A model generated the notes under the pieces. That model searched no databases. It saw nothing but the letters and a program-made list of their open reading frames with translations, and had not been told where the DNA came from. Positions 45,518-55,988 of a stretch of 64,000 nucleotides of DNA are shown piece by piece. The stretch is from positions 1,488,001-1,552,000 of the forward strand of contig NZ_CP043909.1 of assembly GCF_008630915.1 (NCBI RefSeq), given 5' to 3'. A program made the position numbers and the translations under genes. This DNA is from Acinetobacter suaedae (GTDB lineage Bacteria; Pseudomonadota; Gammaproteobacteria; Pseudomonadales; Moraxellaceae). The number at the start of each line of letters is the position of its first letter. The stretch's first letter is position 1.

Positions 45518-45877
45518 ATGCGTTATGTATTAATTGCATTACTCGTTGTCATCTTTGGTTATTCACTTGCCTTGGTGCTTCAAAATCCAACTGAGCTACC
45601 AGTTGATTTGTTGTTTACTCAAGTTCCGGCAATGCGCTTGGGGTTATTACTTTTATTGACCTTAGCATTAGGCATTGTTGTTGGTTTACTCTTAGGGGTG
45701 CAAGTTTTTCGTGTTTTTCAAACGAATTGGGAAATTAAAAGATTACGTAAAGATATTGATCATCTTCGTAAAGAGCAAATTCAGCTCGCCCAACAAGCTG
45801 CAGCTGAGGCTGCTGCCAGTGTAAGACACGAAAAAACTGTATTGGATATTACCAATGAAAATAAAAGCCCATTATAA
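45518..45877 (+). CDS. lapA: LapA-domain inner-membrane protein
   Basis: A 119-aa protein with two membrane segments (YVLIALLVVIFGYSLALVL and LGLLLLLTLALGIVVGLLLGVQVF) and a C-terminal cytoplasmic coiled coil (IKRLRKDIDHLRKEQIQLAQQAAAEAAASV). It matches the lipopolysaccharide-assembly LapA/DUF1049 domain; LapA works with LapB to tune LpxC turnover in enterics. ATG 45518 follows TGAGGTG. lapB is not adjacent here. A hairpin terminator overlaps its stop codon. Confidence 0.85.
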   Translation: MRYVLIALLVVIFGYSLALVLQNPTELPVDLLFTQVPAMRLGLLLLLTLALGIVVGLLLGVQVFRVFQTNWEIKRLRKDIDHLRKEQIQLAQQAAAEAAASVRHEKTVLDITNENKSPL

Positions 45878-45894
45878 TATGGGCTTTATTTTTA
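45864..45894 (+). terminator. Terminator overlapping the lapA stop
   Basis: AAAGCCCAT and ATGGGCTTT (45864-45872 with 45879-45887) form a 9-bp stem whose loop holds the lapA stop codon, followed by ATTTTTAT. Confidence 0.75.
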
Positions 45895-45910
45895 TCGGGA
45901 AGAAAAGCTC

Positions 45911-46591
45911 TTGAGTATTATTGTTGCCCTAGATGCAAAAAGCCAATACGACGCTCTGACGATTGTGGAACAACTTGATCCTGCTTTATGTCGTGTCAAA
46001 GTAGGCAAGGAGCTTTTTACTCACGAAGGGCCTGCTGTTGTTAAAAGCTTACATGACAAGGGGTTCGAAGTTTTTCTTGATTTAAAATTTCATGATATTC
46101 CAAATACAACTGCGCAAGCAGTGTGTGCTGCTGCTGACCTAGGTGTCTGGATGGTAAATGTCCACGCATCTGGTGGTCGTAAAATGATGGAAACTTGTGT
46201 AGAGCGTCTCAGAGCAGGAAACTATCATACACAACTTATTGCAGTAACTGTTTTAACTTCAATGGGACGTGAAGATTTACGTGATATTGGCTTAGATATT
46301 GAACCTGTAGAGCAAGTACAGCGTTTAGCAAAATTGACTAAAGAAAGTGGTCTAGATGGTGTTGTTTGTTCAGCACAAGAAGCAAAAATTCTACGTGAAA
46401 TGTTAGGTCAAGATTTTGCATTGGTAACACCTGGTATTCGTCCTGAAGGGTCGAATGCTGATGACCAAAAACGTATTGTGACACCGAAGCAAGCGATGCA
46501 AGATGGTTCTACTCATTTAGTAATTGGCCGCCCAATCACTAAAGCAGAGAATCCGACAGCGATGCTAAAATCGATTTTAGCTTCAATTTAA
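45911..46591 (+). CDS. pyrF: Orotidine 5'-phosphate decarboxylase
   Basis: A 226-aa TIM-barrel enzyme making [30 protein letters not shown], the catalytic [17 protein letters not shown] (Lys-x-x-Asp) and TPGIRPEG are intact. No ATG is available; the start is TTG 45911 with GGGAAGA upstream. It overlaps the convergent lysO by 4 nt at their stops, with no room for a terminator between them. Confidence 0.94.
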   Translation: MSIIVALDAKSQYDALTIVEQLDPALCRVKVGKELFTHEGPAVVKSLHDKGFEVFLDLKFHDIPNTTAQAVCAAADLGVWMVNVHASGGRKMMETCVERLRAGNYHTQLIAVTVLTSMGREDLRDIGLDIEPVEQVQRLAKLTKESGLDGVVCSAQEAKILREMLGQDFALVTPGIRPEGSNADDQKRIVTPKQAMQDGSTHLVIGRPITKAENPTAMLKSILASI

Positions 46592-47505
46592 AATTTTAAG
46601 CTTAAAAATAAACTGATTAAGAGTGGTGCGAGCAAGGATAGAATTAATCCGCTCATCATGGCGTGTGGTACGTAATGCGTACCACATGATTGTTTGACCA
46701 TTGCTAAAGTCACGTCCATCGACGTTGCGCCAGCACTAGAAATAGCTGATCGTGGAAAACGCCAGCCTAAACAATACATCAATAGAATTGCAAAAATCTC
46801 TCTAAATAAATCAGTAAGCAGCGCAATACCACCAAGTTTTGCTGAGTGTAATTCAGTAAAAACAATTCCTGACATTGAATACCAACCGTAGCCTTGAGCT
46901 AACGCGAGAACTTCGTTCACTTTATAGTGATCTGATAGAATAAAATAGTTAAAGATAGAAGCGAGACAAGAACCAATAATAGCAGCAACAGGAACAAGTA
47001 GAATTTTCCAACTTAACCAACTGCGATCAAATTGGGTAAAGGCGAGTTCAATGCCGATTAAGAAAATAAAAATAAGTAGTAGATACCAGCTGTTGAATGA
47101 TATATGTACATCAAAATTTTTGATCAATAGGCCAATTACAACACCTATCGCAAGTGCCAGAAATGCTTTAGTAATATTTTTTAATGCATTTAAAAATAAG
47201 CGTAATGATATTTTGCCTTGAACACTTTGGCGATCAATCAATTTATAAGTAAATAAACAAATAAAGAAAGCACCGATAGATGTTGTAAATGCAATCAGTA
47301 ATGCTGGAGGAAGAATAGCGATAGGATTTTCAATATGATTGAGGGCTTGAGTTAGCTCAAAAGCCACACTGATCAATAGGATATAGGAAAAATAAGGAAG
47401 AATTTTGAATACTAGCTGTTTTATGGTTTTGGATAGTTGTGGGGCAATAAAATAGCCTAAAGAAATTGCAAAAAAGATTTGAAGAATAAGAATGAAAGAT
47501 TGCAT
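46588..47505 (-). CDS. lysO: LysO-family lysine exporter
   Basis: A 305-aa inner-membrane protein with about eight to ten hydrophobic segments. The C-terminal half contains the LysO (YbjE/DUF340) signature [40 protein letters not shown], followed by [28 protein letters not shown]. LysO exports L-lysine in E. coli. Its stop overlaps pyrF's. A short stretch containing AAGCAGGTT/AACCTGCTT (~47511-47534) lies just upstream of its start and could be the terminator of the upstream monooxygenase gene. Confidence 0.88.
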   Translation of the reverse strand: MQSFILILQIFFAISLGYFIAPQLSKTIKQLVFKILPYFSYILLISVAFELTQALNHIENPIAILPPALLIAFTTSIGAFFICLFTYKLIDRQSVQGKISLRLFLNALKNITKAFLALAIGVVIGLLIKNFDVHISFNSWYLLLIFIFLIGIELAFTQFDRSWLSWKILLVPVAAIIGSCLASIFNYFILSDHYKVNEVLALAQGYGWYSMSGIVFTELHSAKLGGIALLTDLFREIFAILLMYCLGWRFPRSAISSAGATSMDVTLAMVKQSCGTHYVPHAMMSGLILSLLAPLLISLFLSLKF

Positions 47506-47510
47506 AAAAA

Positions 47511-47534
47511 AAGCAGGTTAAGAATAACCTGCTT
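47511..47534 (-). terminator. Hairpin between the flavin monooxygenase gene and lysO
   Basis: AAGCAGGTTA and TAACCTGCTT form a 10-bp stem (47511-47520 with 47525-47534), preceded by an A-run that reads as a T-tract on the minus strand. It lies 19 bp past the monooxygenase stop. Confidence 0.75.
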
Positions 47535-47552
47535 ATTATGAAGAATTACTGA

Positions 47553-49067
47553 TTACGCTGCATCATTTCTTGCACTGATTGATGTACTAATAAAGTTGTA
47601 ATCAGCGACATTCACCTTGCGCGTTTCTAACCAATATTTCCAAGTGTAAGTTGGCCACAAAGAGAAGTTTTTGCCATCTGCAGCTTGATACCAACTACTA
47701 CAACCACCAGCTTGCCAAACAGTTCCTTTCAGCTGTTCTTGTACACGCTCATTAAACTGATCTTGTACATCAGGCTTAATTTCAACAGCTTGGGTACCCG
47801 TTTTGTCTACAGTTTGAATTAATTGTAAGATGTAATTCACTTGCGACTCGATCATAAAAATTACAGAGTTATGACCAAGAATTGTGTTTGGACCTAAAAG
47901 CTGGAAAAGGTTAGGGAAGTTTTTAGTTGCAATACCATAATAACTCTCAGCGCCATCTTTCCAAGCCTGTTTAAGTTCAATACCATTACGTCCAACACAA
48001 TCAAAATGCTTTAAGTAGATGCGTGGATCAGTAATAAAACCTGTACCATAGATTAAACAGTCGATCTGACGTTCTTTGCCATCTTTGGTGATAATACCAT
48101 TTGCTGTGATTTCTTGAATACCATCAGTTACTAGTTCAACATTTTTACGATTAAATGTCGGGAAGTATTTGTTTGAAATCAGAATACGCTTACAACCCAT
48201 AACAAAATCAGGGGTAAGTTTCTTCGCTAAGGCTTTGTCTTTGACTTGATAACGAATAAAGGCTTCGGCAAGTTTTTGCCCATATTTCATGATTTGTGGT
48301 TGCACAATCGGTACAACACGCGACTCGTTACTCCAGTACAAACGACTACGATGAATTTGACGATAAATATTTGAAGCTTTAAATAAAAATTTACTTAGTT
48401 TTGAATATTTACGTTCATCACGTGGAATTACCCAAGCTGCTGTACGTTGGAAAACATAGAGTTGTTTAACTGCAGGTGCAATTTCAGGAATATATTGAAT
48501 GGCACTACCACCTGTACCAATTGAAGCAACTGATTTTCCATTTAAATCGTAATCGTGTTCCCATTTAGATGAATGGAATACTTTACCTTTAAATTTTTCG
48601 ATACCTTTAATATGTGGAATTTGTGGAACATGCAATGGACCAGAAGCAAAAATTACGAATTGTGCTTCTAGTGTTGGTTGGTCTTTAAACTCTACCGTCC
48701 AGACATTACGGTTTTCATCAAATTCAGCGTGCGTTACTTCATGATTAAATTTGCAATAATCCTTTAGCTTGTATTGCTCTGTAATATCCTGAATATAACT
48801 AAAAATTTCATCTGCTTCTGCATATCGTTTGGACCAATCTGTCTTTGGTGCAAAGGAAAGAGAGTACATATGTGATTGGACGTCACATGCAGCACCAGGA
48901 TATTGGTTTTCTCGCCATGTTCCACCAACATCGTTGGTTTTTTCTAAAATAACAAAATCATTGATTTGACTTTGCAATAGGCGAATCGCCATAGCTAAAC
49001 CACCAAAACCTGCACCAATAATTGCAACTTTAGTTTTTTGAATAGCATTTTTGGTTACATCACGCAT
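47553..49067 (-). CDS. Flavin-containing (Baeyer-Villiger-type) monooxygenase
   Basis: A 504-aa class B flavoprotein. FAD-binding VAIIGAGFGGLAMAIRL, NDVGGTWRENQYPGAACD, the Baeyer-Villiger fingerprint FKGKVFHSSKWEHD (FxGxxxHxxxW type), and the NADPH motif VASIGTGGSAIQ are present. Such enzymes insert oxygen into ketones or oxidise heteroatoms using NADPH and O2. Substrate unknown. It is divergent from an AraC regulator across ~155 bp, which is likely its control gene. Confidence 0.85.
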   Translation of the reverse strand: MRDVTKNAIQKTKVAIIGAGFGGLAMAIRLLQSQINDFVILEKTNDVGGTWRENQYPGAACDVQSHMYSLSFAPKTDWSKRYAEADEIFSYIQDITEQYKLKDYCKFNHEVTHAEFDENRNVWTVEFKDQPTLEAQFVIFASGPLHVPQIPHIKGIEKFKGKVFHSSKWEHDYDLNGKSVASIGTGGSAIQYIPEIAPAVKQLYVFQRTAAWVIPRDERKYSKLSKFLFKASNIYRQIHRSRLYWSNESRVVPIVQPQIMKYGQKLAEAFIRYQVKDKALAKKLTPDFVMGCKRILISNKYFPTFNRKNVELVTDGIQEITANGIITKDGKERQIDCLIYGTGFITDPRIYLKHFDCVGRNGIELKQAWKDGAESYYGIATKNFPNLFQLLGPNTILGHNSVIFMIESQVNYILQLIQTVDKTGTQAVEIKPDVQDQFNERVQEQLKGTVWQAGGCSSWYQAADGKNFSLWPTYTWKYWLETRKVNVADYNFISTSISARNDAA

Positions 49068-49222
49068 AGTCTACGTCCTACACAGCTAAATTTTGTGCAA
49101 GTTTAACGGTTTTGTTGAGATTAAATATGATTGTATAGACGTAAAACTTGATCATTTCGGCAATTCATTTGCTAGTTTTTTTATAGTACAACATTAAAGT
49201 TTTGAGAATTAGATTTAGAATT

Positions 49223-50242
49223 ATGAAAAGATCTATCCTCGGATTGATGTATTTGATTCAAGGCATGCGCCACATTGGTATTGATGTGGATGCACGTTTA
49301 GCAAAAATGGGAATACATGCCGATGCTTTAGATCCAAGTTCAATCATTGCAGATGAGATCGAGTGGGATATTTTGCAGCATATTAGTCAAGATGTTTCAC
49401 CTGAGCAAGGTTTGTTTATTGGACAGCATTATGCCTTAGCTGGTTATGGTCCATTTCTTATGCTTTTAGTGACCAGTGATACATTGGAAAAAGCTTTACT
49501 CAATGGTATACGTTTTCAACAGCTCACACATTTGTTTGGTTCTCTACAATTAGATATTCGCAAAGATTTGATTCGTTTATCTTACCAGCCGATTGACCTT
49601 GAAACACATTTAGGGCATTTAAGAGCACAGTGTGAAATCTCTGGAACCTATAAGTTCCTACAAGATATTTTTAAAATGATGGGATTAGAGATTCCTAAAA
49701 TAAAGATTGAATTACCTTTTAAAAGACCCAAAGAGTTACAATTGATCGGGTCCTACCAAGATTATTATGGTGTAGATGTAGAATTTGGCTGTGAGCAAGC
49801 CGCATTTATTATGGAAAATACCCAACTCTTGGAAACTAAAATTCCATCTGCGGATATCTTGACCTATCGCATTTATGAAGAAAAATGCCTATCCGATTTG
49901 GAGCTGTTGAAGAAGGTTGAACATTTAGATGTGACTATAGTTGAGTATGTAGAAGGTTATTTGGAATTACAAAATGGAGTCATACCAACCATGTCTGAGA
50001 CAGCATGTGCACTCAAAATTCCTGAACGAACATTAAGGCATCAATTGCAGCAAATGCAGACCAGTTATAAAGAAATCCGTGAAAGGCTCATCAAGAAAAA
50101 GGCAATAAAATTTATAGAAGCAAGTACATATTCAGTTGAGCAGATTGCAGAAATGTTAGGTTATTCTGAACCTGCTGCTTTTAATCATGCATTTAAACGA
50201 TGGTTTGGACAGAGTCCTCGACAGTACAATCGAAATCATTAA
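49223..50242 (+). CDS. AraC family transcriptional regulator
   Basis: A 339-aa protein. The N-terminal domain resembles the 'Arabinose-binding-like' GacT/OruR-type sensor (IADEIEWDILQHISQDVSPEQGLFIGQHYALAGYGPFLMLL). The C-terminal double HTH is PTMSETACALKIPERTLRHQLQQMQTSYKEI followed by YSVEQIAEMLGYSEPAAFNHAFKRWFGQSPRQYN. It probably senses the substrate of, and activates, the divergent monooxygenase. ATG 49223 was chosen over an upstream TTG. Confidence 0.87.
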   Translation: MKRSILGLMYLIQGMRHIGIDVDARLAKMGIHADALDPSSIIADEIEWDILQHISQDVSPEQGLFIGQHYALAGYGPFLMLLVTSDTLEKALLNGIRFQQLTHLFGSLQLDIRKDLIRLSYQPIDLETHLGHLRAQCEISGTYKFLQDIFKMMGLEIPKIKIELPFKRPKELQLIGSYQDYYGVDVEFGCEQAAFIMENTQLLETKIPSADILTYRIYEEKCLSDLELLKKVEHLDVTIVEYVEGYLELQNGVIPTMSETACALKIPERTLRHQLQQMQTSYKEIRERLIKKKAIKFIEASTYSVEQIAEMLGYSEPAAFNHAFKRWFGQSPRQYNRNH

Positions 50243-50360
50243 ATGATTAAAAATGGAACATTATGATGTTTAAACTACATGATAATTAAGCCTAAAATCT
50301 AATGTCTTTGAACTCAATGTTCGATATAATTTTTCTCAATTAAAATTGTAATAACACCTT

Positions 50361-51506
50361 ATGTTAAATTCTAAGCCAGACTCGCATAGCACTGCATACA
50401 TTCCAACATCACCTGCTGAGCGTTATGCTCAAGCACTTGAGTCAGGACAGTTTATGCCTGATGAAGCACAAGCTCAGGCTGTTCAAGAGCTAGATCGCGT
50501 GTGGAAAGAGTTACTCACTCGTTATAAAGCATCGAAGAAGGCGTTTCGACGTTTCCGTCGCCAAACCTATCCGAAAGGCGTTTATATGTGGGGTGGTGTA
50601 GGACGTGGAAAGACATGGTTAATGGATCAGTTCTATGAGTCTGTGCCATTCCGTCGCAAAACGCGTATGCATTTTCATCACTTTATGCAACATGTACATA
50701 AAGAGTTAAACAAACTTTCTGGTCAACGTAATCCATTGGATTTAGTTGCAGATCAAATCTACAAAAATGCTGTGGTGATCTGCTTTGATGAGTTCTTTGT
50801 ATCAAATGTCACAGATGCAATGATCATAAGTGACTTGTTCCAAAAGTTGTTTGAACGTGGTGTTACTTTAGTTGCAACTTCAAATATTGCACCTGAAGGG
50901 TTATATAAAAATGGAATTCATCGTGATCGCTTCTTGCCAACGATCGCATTAGTCCAGAAAAATTGTGTTGTTCTAAACGTTGATGCAGGGATTGATTACC
51001 GTTTACGTGTATTAAAACAGGCGCAGTTATTCAAGTATCCACTTGGTAGTGATGTACAAGCTTGGATGGCTGAACGTTTTAATGCTTTAACTCAAACACA
51101 AGTGCAATCAAACTCTCCAATTATGATTAATAATCGTGTTGTTGAGACTTTGGGTCATACTGAAGATGTATTGTGGTGTGAGTTTTCTGAATTATGTTTT
51201 AAACCGCGTAGTCCTGCTGATTTCATCGAAATTGCGAATATATACAATACTGTGTTGGTCAGTAACGTCCCGCATTTAACAGACTTCTTGTCTGAAGGGA
51301 CGCGTCGATTTATTTATTTGGTCGATGAGTTCTATGATCGTGGGGTGAAATTGTTATTGACCTCAGAGGATTCAATTATTGATTTATATAAAGGTGATAA
51401 ATTAGCATTTGAAATTGAACGGACCCGTTCAAGATTACTAGAAATGCAATCAGATGATTATTTGAACTCTGAGCATCGACAAATACAAATCGCGAAAACT
51501 TCATGA
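50361..51506 (+). CDS. zapE: Cell division protein ZapE (AFG1-like ATPase)
   Basis: A 381-aa AFG1 family P-loop ATPase. Walker A GGVGRGKTWLMDQF, Walker B VVICFDEFFVSNVTDAMII, sensor VATSNIAPEGLYKNGIHRDRFLPTI, and the C-terminal ARG-finger-like FLSEGTRRFIYLVDEFYDRGVKLLLTSE are all typical. ZapE acts at the constricting Z-ring in E. coli. It is monocistronic, ending at a terminator. Confidence 0.93.
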   Translation: MLNSKPDSHSTAYIPTSPAERYAQALESGQFMPDEAQAQAVQELDRVWKELLTRYKASKKAFRRFRRQTYPKGVYMWGGVGRGKTWLMDQFYESVPFRRKTRMHFHHFMQHVHKELNKLSGQRNPLDLVADQIYKNAVVICFDEFFVSNVTDAMIISDLFQKLFERGVTLVATSNIAPEGLYKNGIHRDRFLPTIALVQKNCVVLNVDAGIDYRLRVLKQAQLFKYPLGSDVQAWMAERFNALTQTQVQSNSPIMINNRVVETLGHTEDVLWCEFSELCFKPRSPADFIEIANIYNTVLVSNVPHLTDFLSEGTRRFIYLVDEFYDRGVKLLLTSEDSIIDLYKGDKLAFEIERTRSRLLEMQSDDYLNSEHRQIQIAKTS

Positions 51507-51510
51507 TTTA

Positions 51511-51541
51511 AAAAAGGCATTCTTCGGAATGTCTTTTTTTA
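51511..51541 (+). terminator. zapE terminator
   Basis: A 12-bp stem (51511-51522 with 51527-51538, one G-U pair) with a TTCG tetraloop and a T-tract. Confidence 0.9.
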
Positions 51542-51800
51542 TGAATTTAAGTAGAGAACACTTTATTCTTGCTTGAATTTTGTTATAACTAGATAGGTTT
51601 GAACCTTGAATCAGGGTGATAACACTAAACAGTAAGGACATAATACATAAGCTTTTCCCAAAACAAGAAATTTAATTTTTGTCAATACTACATGTTGGGA
51701 AAATGCTTACTATTTAGGAATGTGATATTACTATTCAGGCTAGTATAAATCGGTATACTAGGTTTCTTGTTATAAAAAGTTAGCACCATCAGGAAAGACA

Positions 51801-53963
51801 ATGACTGTACGTATTCAACAAGGCAAGCTAGCGATTGCTAAAGAACTTTACGATTTCATCGAAAATGAAGCTTTACCAGGTTCTGGTTTAGATAGTGAAA
51901 CTTACTGGAAAAACTTCGAGCAAGTCGTTGTTGATCTTAGTCCAAAGAACAAAGCATTATTGGCTAAGCGTGAAGAGCTTCAAGAGAAAATTGATGAGTG
52001 GCATCGCAATAATAAATTTGAAATCAATGCATATAAAGCATTCTTAATTGAAATTGGTTATTTAGTACCAGAAGTAGAAGATTTCAAAGTTACAACTGAA
52101 AATGTTGACGAAGAAATTGCTTTATTAGCTGGTCCGCAGTTGGTGGTACCTGTACGTAATGCACGTTACTGCTTGAATGCTGCAAATGCGCGTTGGGGTT
52201 CATTGTACGATGCACTTTATGGTACGGATGTAATTTCTGAAGAAAATGGTGCTGAAAAGGGTAAAGGATATAACCCTGTTCGTGGCGATAAAGTTATTGC
52301 TTTTGCAAAAGATTTCTTAAATCAAACCTTCCCATTGGCGCAAGGTTCGCATGCAGATGCAACAAAATATGCAGTTGATCATAACCGTTTAGCTGTAAGC
52401 TTAAAAGATGGTTCAACCACCACCTTAGAACATGAAGCACAATTTGTTGGTTTTAATGGTGATGCGGCTAATCCAACAGAAATCGTTTTATTAAATAATG
52501 GTTTACACGTTATTATCGATATTGATGCGAATAGCCCAGTAGGTAAAACTGATGCGGCTGGTGTAAAAGATTTAACACTAGAAGCGGCAATCACGACAAT
52601 CCAAGATTTAGAAGATTCTGTTGCAGCAGTTGATGCAGAAGAGAAAGTCGAAGGTTATCGTAACTGGTTAGGCTTGATGAAAGGTGACTTGCAAGAGTCA
52701 ATCGAGAAAAATGGTAAAACCATTACTCGTGCTTTGAATAAAGACCGCACTGTTCAGAACCTAATTGGTGGTACAACAACACTACATGGTCGCTCATTAA
52801 TGCTTCTTCGTAATGTTGGTCACTTAATGACAAACCCTGCGATCCTTGTAGAAGGTGAAGAAGTATTTGAAGGCATCATGGATGCTTTGATTACACCATT
52901 GCTGAGTATTGTTGATATTCGTGGTCAAAATGAGAACAAAAACTCTCGTAAAGGCTCAATGTATATCGTAAAACCTAAGATGCATGGTCCTGAAGAGGTC
53001 GCATTTGCAGTAGAGTTGTTTGAGCGTGCTGAACAAGCACTTGGCTTACCAGCTAAAACACTCAAAATCGGTATTATGGATGAAGAACGTCGTACTTCTG
53101 TGAATTTGAAGAACTGTATCGCTGCTGCTAAGGATCGTACGATCTTCATCAACACAGGTTTCATGGACCGTACCGGTGATGAAATCCACACTTCTATGGA
53201 AGCTGCACCAGTTGTACGTAAAGAAGCAGTTAAGACTCAGAAATGGATTGCTGCTTATGAAAACCGTAACGTTGCGATTGGTTTAGCATGTGGTTTGCAA
53301 GGTAAAGCTCAGATTGGTAAAGGCATGTGGCCAAAACCAGATAGCATGAAAGATATGTTGGCGACTAAGACTGCACATCCAAATGCTGGTGCAACTTGTG
53401 CATGGGTTCCATCTCCAACGGGTGCAGTACTTCATGCGTTGCATTATCATCAAATCAATGTAAAAGCACGCCAAGATGAGTTGGCTGCAGAAGATATGTT
53501 GACGCTTGATGACTTGTTAACTCCACCATTTGCACCTGAAACAAATTGGACTGCAGAAGAGTTAAATAATGAGCTTGAGAATAACTGCCAAGGTATTTTA
53601 GGTTATGTTGTTCGTTGGGTAGATTTGGGTGTGGGTTGTTCGAAAGTTCCAGATATCAACAACGTTGGTTTGATGGAAGATCGCGCAACATTACGTATCT
53701 CTTCTCAACATGTTGCTAACTGGTTACGTCACGGTATCGTAACACGCGAACAAGTTGAAGAAGTGCTTAAGCGCATGGCTGTGATTGTTGATCAACAAAA
53801 TGCTAATGATCCATTGTACACGCCAATGGCACCGAACTTTGATGGGATTGCATTCCAAGCTGCTTCTGACTTGATCTTCAAGGGTGCTGAGCAACCATCT
53901 GGTTATACAGAGCCATTGTTACACGCTGCTCGTTTAAAACTTAAAGGTTATACAGGTGACTAA
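51801..53963 (+). CDS. glcB: Malate synthase G
   Basis: A 720-aa enzyme condensing glyoxylate and acetyl-CoA to malate in the glyoxylate bypass. [67 protein letters not shown] with the catalytic Asp, [20 protein letters not shown] and [23 protein letters not shown] are all G-isoform motifs. It is monocistronic with a ~260-bp AT-rich upstream region containing no gene. AGGAAAG lies before ATG 51801. Confidence 0.96.
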   Translation: MTVRIQQGKLAIAKELYDFIENEALPGSGLDSETYWKNFEQVVVDLSPKNKALLAKREELQEKIDEWHRNNKFEINAYKAFLIEIGYLVPEVEDFKVTTENVDEEIALLAGPQLVVPVRNARYCLNAANARWGSLYDALYGTDVISEENGAEKGKGYNPVRGDKVIAFAKDFLNQTFPLAQGSHADATKYAVDHNRLAVSLKDGSTTTLEHEAQFVGFNGDAANPTEIVLLNNGLHVIIDIDANSPVGKTDAAGVKDLTLEAAITTIQDLEDSVAAVDAEEKVEGYRNWLGLMKGDLQESIEKNGKTITRALNKDRTVQNLIGGTTTLHGRSLMLLRNVGHLMTNPAILVEGEEVFEGIMDALITPLLSIVDIRGQNENKNSRKGSMYIVKPKMHGPEEVAFAVELFERAEQALGLPAKTLKIGIMDEERRTSVNLKNCIAAAKDRTIFINTGFMDRTGDEIHTSMEAAPVVRKEAVKTQKWIAAYENRNVAIGLACGLQGKAQIGKGMWPKPDSMKDMLATKTAHPNAGATCAWVPSPTGAVLHALHYHQINVKARQDELAAEDMLTLDDLLTPPFAPETNWTAEELNNELENNCQGILGYVVRWVDLGVGCSKVPDINNVGLMEDRATLRISSQHVANWLRHGIVTREQVEEVLKRMAVIVDQQNANDPLYTPMAPNFDGIAFQAASDLIFKGAEQPSGYTEPLLHAARLKLKGYTGD

Positions 53964-53986
53964 TTTCGATTAGTTGCGTGAATCTG

Positions 53987-54023
53987 ACAAAGACCTTTCA
54001 ATTTTGAAGGGTCTTTGTTTTTA
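53987..54023 (+). terminator. glcB terminator
   Basis: A 15-bp stem (53987-54001 with 54004-54018, one G-U pair) with a 2-nt nominal loop, followed by TTTTTA. Confidence 0.9.
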
Positions 54024-54098
54024 TAGCTTCAACATATAAAAGCAAACCAAATTTTTGCTATAATTCTCTTAATTTGATCATTTAGTCGAAACTTAACG

Positions 54099-54719
54099 AT
54101 GTCACAAATTTTAAAATTAGATGCTTTACAACAAGCACAAGTTTCAACCTCCCCGTATCCATATTTTGTAGTAGAGAATTCTATTGTGGATAGTGAAGTA
54201 ATGGCAGTGATTCAAGACTTCCCAAAAATTGATCAAGGTGGAAGCTATAATATTGAAAATGTTGAAATCAAACCTAATTTTGATCGTTTCTTAAAGTCTC
54301 TTGATACCAAAGAGTTTCGTCAAATCTTAACAGAAAAATTTGATGTGGATGTGATGGAGCATCCAATGATGATCACATTACGTGGCTATTCACGTCAAAA
54401 AGATGGTCGTATTCATTCAGACTCTAAAACTAAGCTGCTCACTATTTTGATTTACTTAAATGAATCTTGGGAAGCGCCTACAGGCCGTCTTCGTATTTTA
54501 AATGATGAAAAAAATATGGATGACTATGCTGAGGAAATTAATGCTGGTCCAGGAACTTTGGTTGCGTTTAAAGTAACCGATAATGGCTGGCATGGGTATG
54601 TTCCTTATGAAGGGCAGCGTCAGTCGATTCAAATTAACTTTTTAACAAGTGATAAAGCCAACGCTAAGCATCGTTTTGTACATGGTTTAAGTGCGAAATT
54701 GAAAAAGTTATTTAAATAA
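54099..54719 (+). CDS. 2OG-Fe(II) oxygenase family protein
   Basis: A 206-aa double-stranded beta-helix protein. GYSRQKDGRIHSDSKTKLLTILIYLNESW provides an HxD pair, GRLRILNDEK follows, AGPGTLVAFKVTDNGWHGYVPYEGQRQSIQINFL gives the distal His and the Arg that binds 2-oxoglutarate. It resembles prolyl-hydroxylase-like proteins encoded near surface-polysaccharide genes, but no such genes are adjacent here. Target unknown. It is monocistronic with a terminator after it. Confidence 0.75.
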   Translation: MSQILKLDALQQAQVSTSPYPYFVVENSIVDSEVMAVIQDFPKIDQGGSYNIENVEIKPNFDRFLKSLDTKEFRQILTEKFDVDVMEHPMMITLRGYSRQKDGRIHSDSKTKLLTILIYLNESWEAPTGRLRILNDEKNMDDYAEEINAGPGTLVAFKVTDNGWHGYVPYEGQRQSIQINFLTSDKANAKHRFVHGLSAKLKKLFK

Positions 54720-54732
54720 CATTAAAAAAAAC

Positions 54733-54757
54733 AAGGAGGTGATGAAGCCTCCTTTTT
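54733..54757 (+). terminator. Terminator after the 2OG oxygenase gene
   Basis: AAGGAGG and CCTCCTT (54733-54739 with 54748-54754) form a stem followed by TTTTT. It lies 13 bp past the stop. Confidence 0.8.
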
Positions 54758-54786
54758 AAACAGCATTTTTTAAATTAATCATCAAT

Positions 54787-55449
54787 ATGTGTGCTAACTA
54801 TAAGCCTTTAACACTTGAGCAAGCAAAGCAGCTAAAATTGCCATTAATTCCATTTGAATATGTGGATGAAGTCTATCCGAGTTATAAAACACCTTTGTTA
54901 TTTCAATCCGAATTAGGCTTAGAGTGGCGAGAAGTATTGTTTGGACTTGTACCGAAATGGGCTGAAGACACGAATATTGCTAAGCATACTTATAACGCAC
55001 GGCATGAAACTATTTTTCAGAAGCCAAGTTTTCTTGAATCAGCATCAAAATGTAAATTTGGTGTTATACCTGTTTTTGAGTTTTATGAAAGCAAATATAT
55101 CGACGGTAAACCACAGCGTTGGGGAGTACGTCGAAAAGATGGTCAAGCATTTTATATTGCGGCACTTTACGAAATACGAAAATTAAATGATCAAATTGTG
55201 CGCTCAGCAACGATGTTAACGATGAATGCGATTGATCATCCGATGATGAAAGATTTTCATGAACCTGGTGACGTTAAACGGTCAGTAGTTGTTATCCCAC
55301 ACAATCGTTTGAATGAGTGGCTAAGTTTAAAGCAACCTAACGAACTTGGTCATTTTATGTGTGGATTCCCAATAGAGGAATTTGAGTGTTCTCATGTACC
55401 AAAAATAAAAGTAGAAAAGGTAACACCTCAGTTGAATATGTTTGATTGA
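54787..55449 (+). CDS. SRAP-domain abasic-site processing protein (YedK/HMCES family)
   Basis: A 220-aa SRAP protein. The catalytic Cys2 follows the initiator Met (MCANYKPL), the DNA-contact Asn is in YNARHET, the active-site Glu in VFEFYESK, and the His in TMNAIDHPMMKDFH. These proteins form stable thiazolidine crosslinks with abasic sites in single-stranded DNA and are often SOS-associated. The insert WGVRRKDGQAFYIAALYE is typical. Start ATG 54787 is required to expose Cys2. Confidence 0.92.
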   Translation: MCANYKPLTLEQAKQLKLPLIPFEYVDEVYPSYKTPLLFQSELGLEWREVLFGLVPKWAEDTNIAKHTYNARHETIFQKPSFLESASKCKFGVIPVFEFYESKYIDGKPQRWGVRRKDGQAFYIAALYEIRKLNDQIVRSATMLTMNAIDHPMMKDFHEPGDVKRSVVVIPHNRLNEWLSLKQPNELGHFMCGFPIEEFECSHVPKIKVEKVTPQLNMFD

Positions 55450-55475
55450 AGAAAACTGAACTAGTGATATAAATG

Positions 55476-55507
55476 ATAAAGGCTTCATGATCGAAGCCTT
55501 TATTTAT
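55476..55507. terminator. Bidirectional terminator between the SRAP gene and marR
   Basis: ATAAAGGCTTC and GAAGCCTTTAT form an 11-bp stem (55476-55486 with 55493-55503), 26 bp past the SRAP stop and 20 bp from the marR stop. The tails are ATTTATT on the plus strand and CATTTATAT on the minus strand. Confidence 0.75.
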
Positions 55508-55523
55508 TAACCTACAGAAACGT

Positions 55524-55988
55524 CTAGCGAGCTAGATTTTTGAACATATGCTTCAAAATTTCCATAGTCTTTTCAATTTGAAGAGGGGTTAAGCCATCAA
55601 AAGACTGCTCCAGAATGACAGAGGTTAAATCATTAATTTTAGTGATCATTTCTTTACCTTTGTCAGTGAGATAAACACGAGTGATACGTCCATCTTCATT
55701 ACATGAGTAAGTTTCAATATAACCTTCATCTTTCAGGCGATAAACAATTTTAGTTGTTGTCGACATTTTTGAGATGACCATATCTGATAGTTCAGATACG
55801 CTTGCATGAGGTTTAACATCTAATGCGATTAGAATACGACGACGTGAATTGTCTAAGCCATATTTTTTTAGTACGTTATCAATGTTTTGTACGTACTGAG
55901 CATTTACTTGAGATACCCAATAGTAAGGAAAATCTTCTAACTTAAATGAATCGGCTGTAGGTAAAAAACGCGCATATTTCTTTGTCAT
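55524..55988 (-). CDS. MarR family transcriptional regulator
   Basis: A 154-aa winged-helix protein. The HTH region is ASVSELSDMVISKMSTTTKIVYRLKDEGYIETYSCNEDGRITRVYLTDKGKEMI, with the wing Asp-Gly-Arg; N- and C-terminal helices form the dimer interface. The ~680-bp upstream region is unusually long and AT-rich. Ligand and targets unknown; no catabolic or efflux gene is adjacent. Confidence 0.87.
   Translation of the reverse strand: MTKKYARFLPTADSFKLEDFPYYWVSQVNAQYVQNIDNVLKKYGLDNSRRRILIALDVKPHASVSELSDMVISKMSTTTKIVYRLKDEGYIETYSCNEDGRITRVYLTDKGKEMITKINDLTSVILEQSFDGLTPLQIEKTMEILKHMFKNLAR

Noticed and set aside
51541..51800. Possible small RNA gene upstream of glcB
   Set aside because: No stable fold or terminator apart from the zapE terminator; more simply the glcB promoter region.
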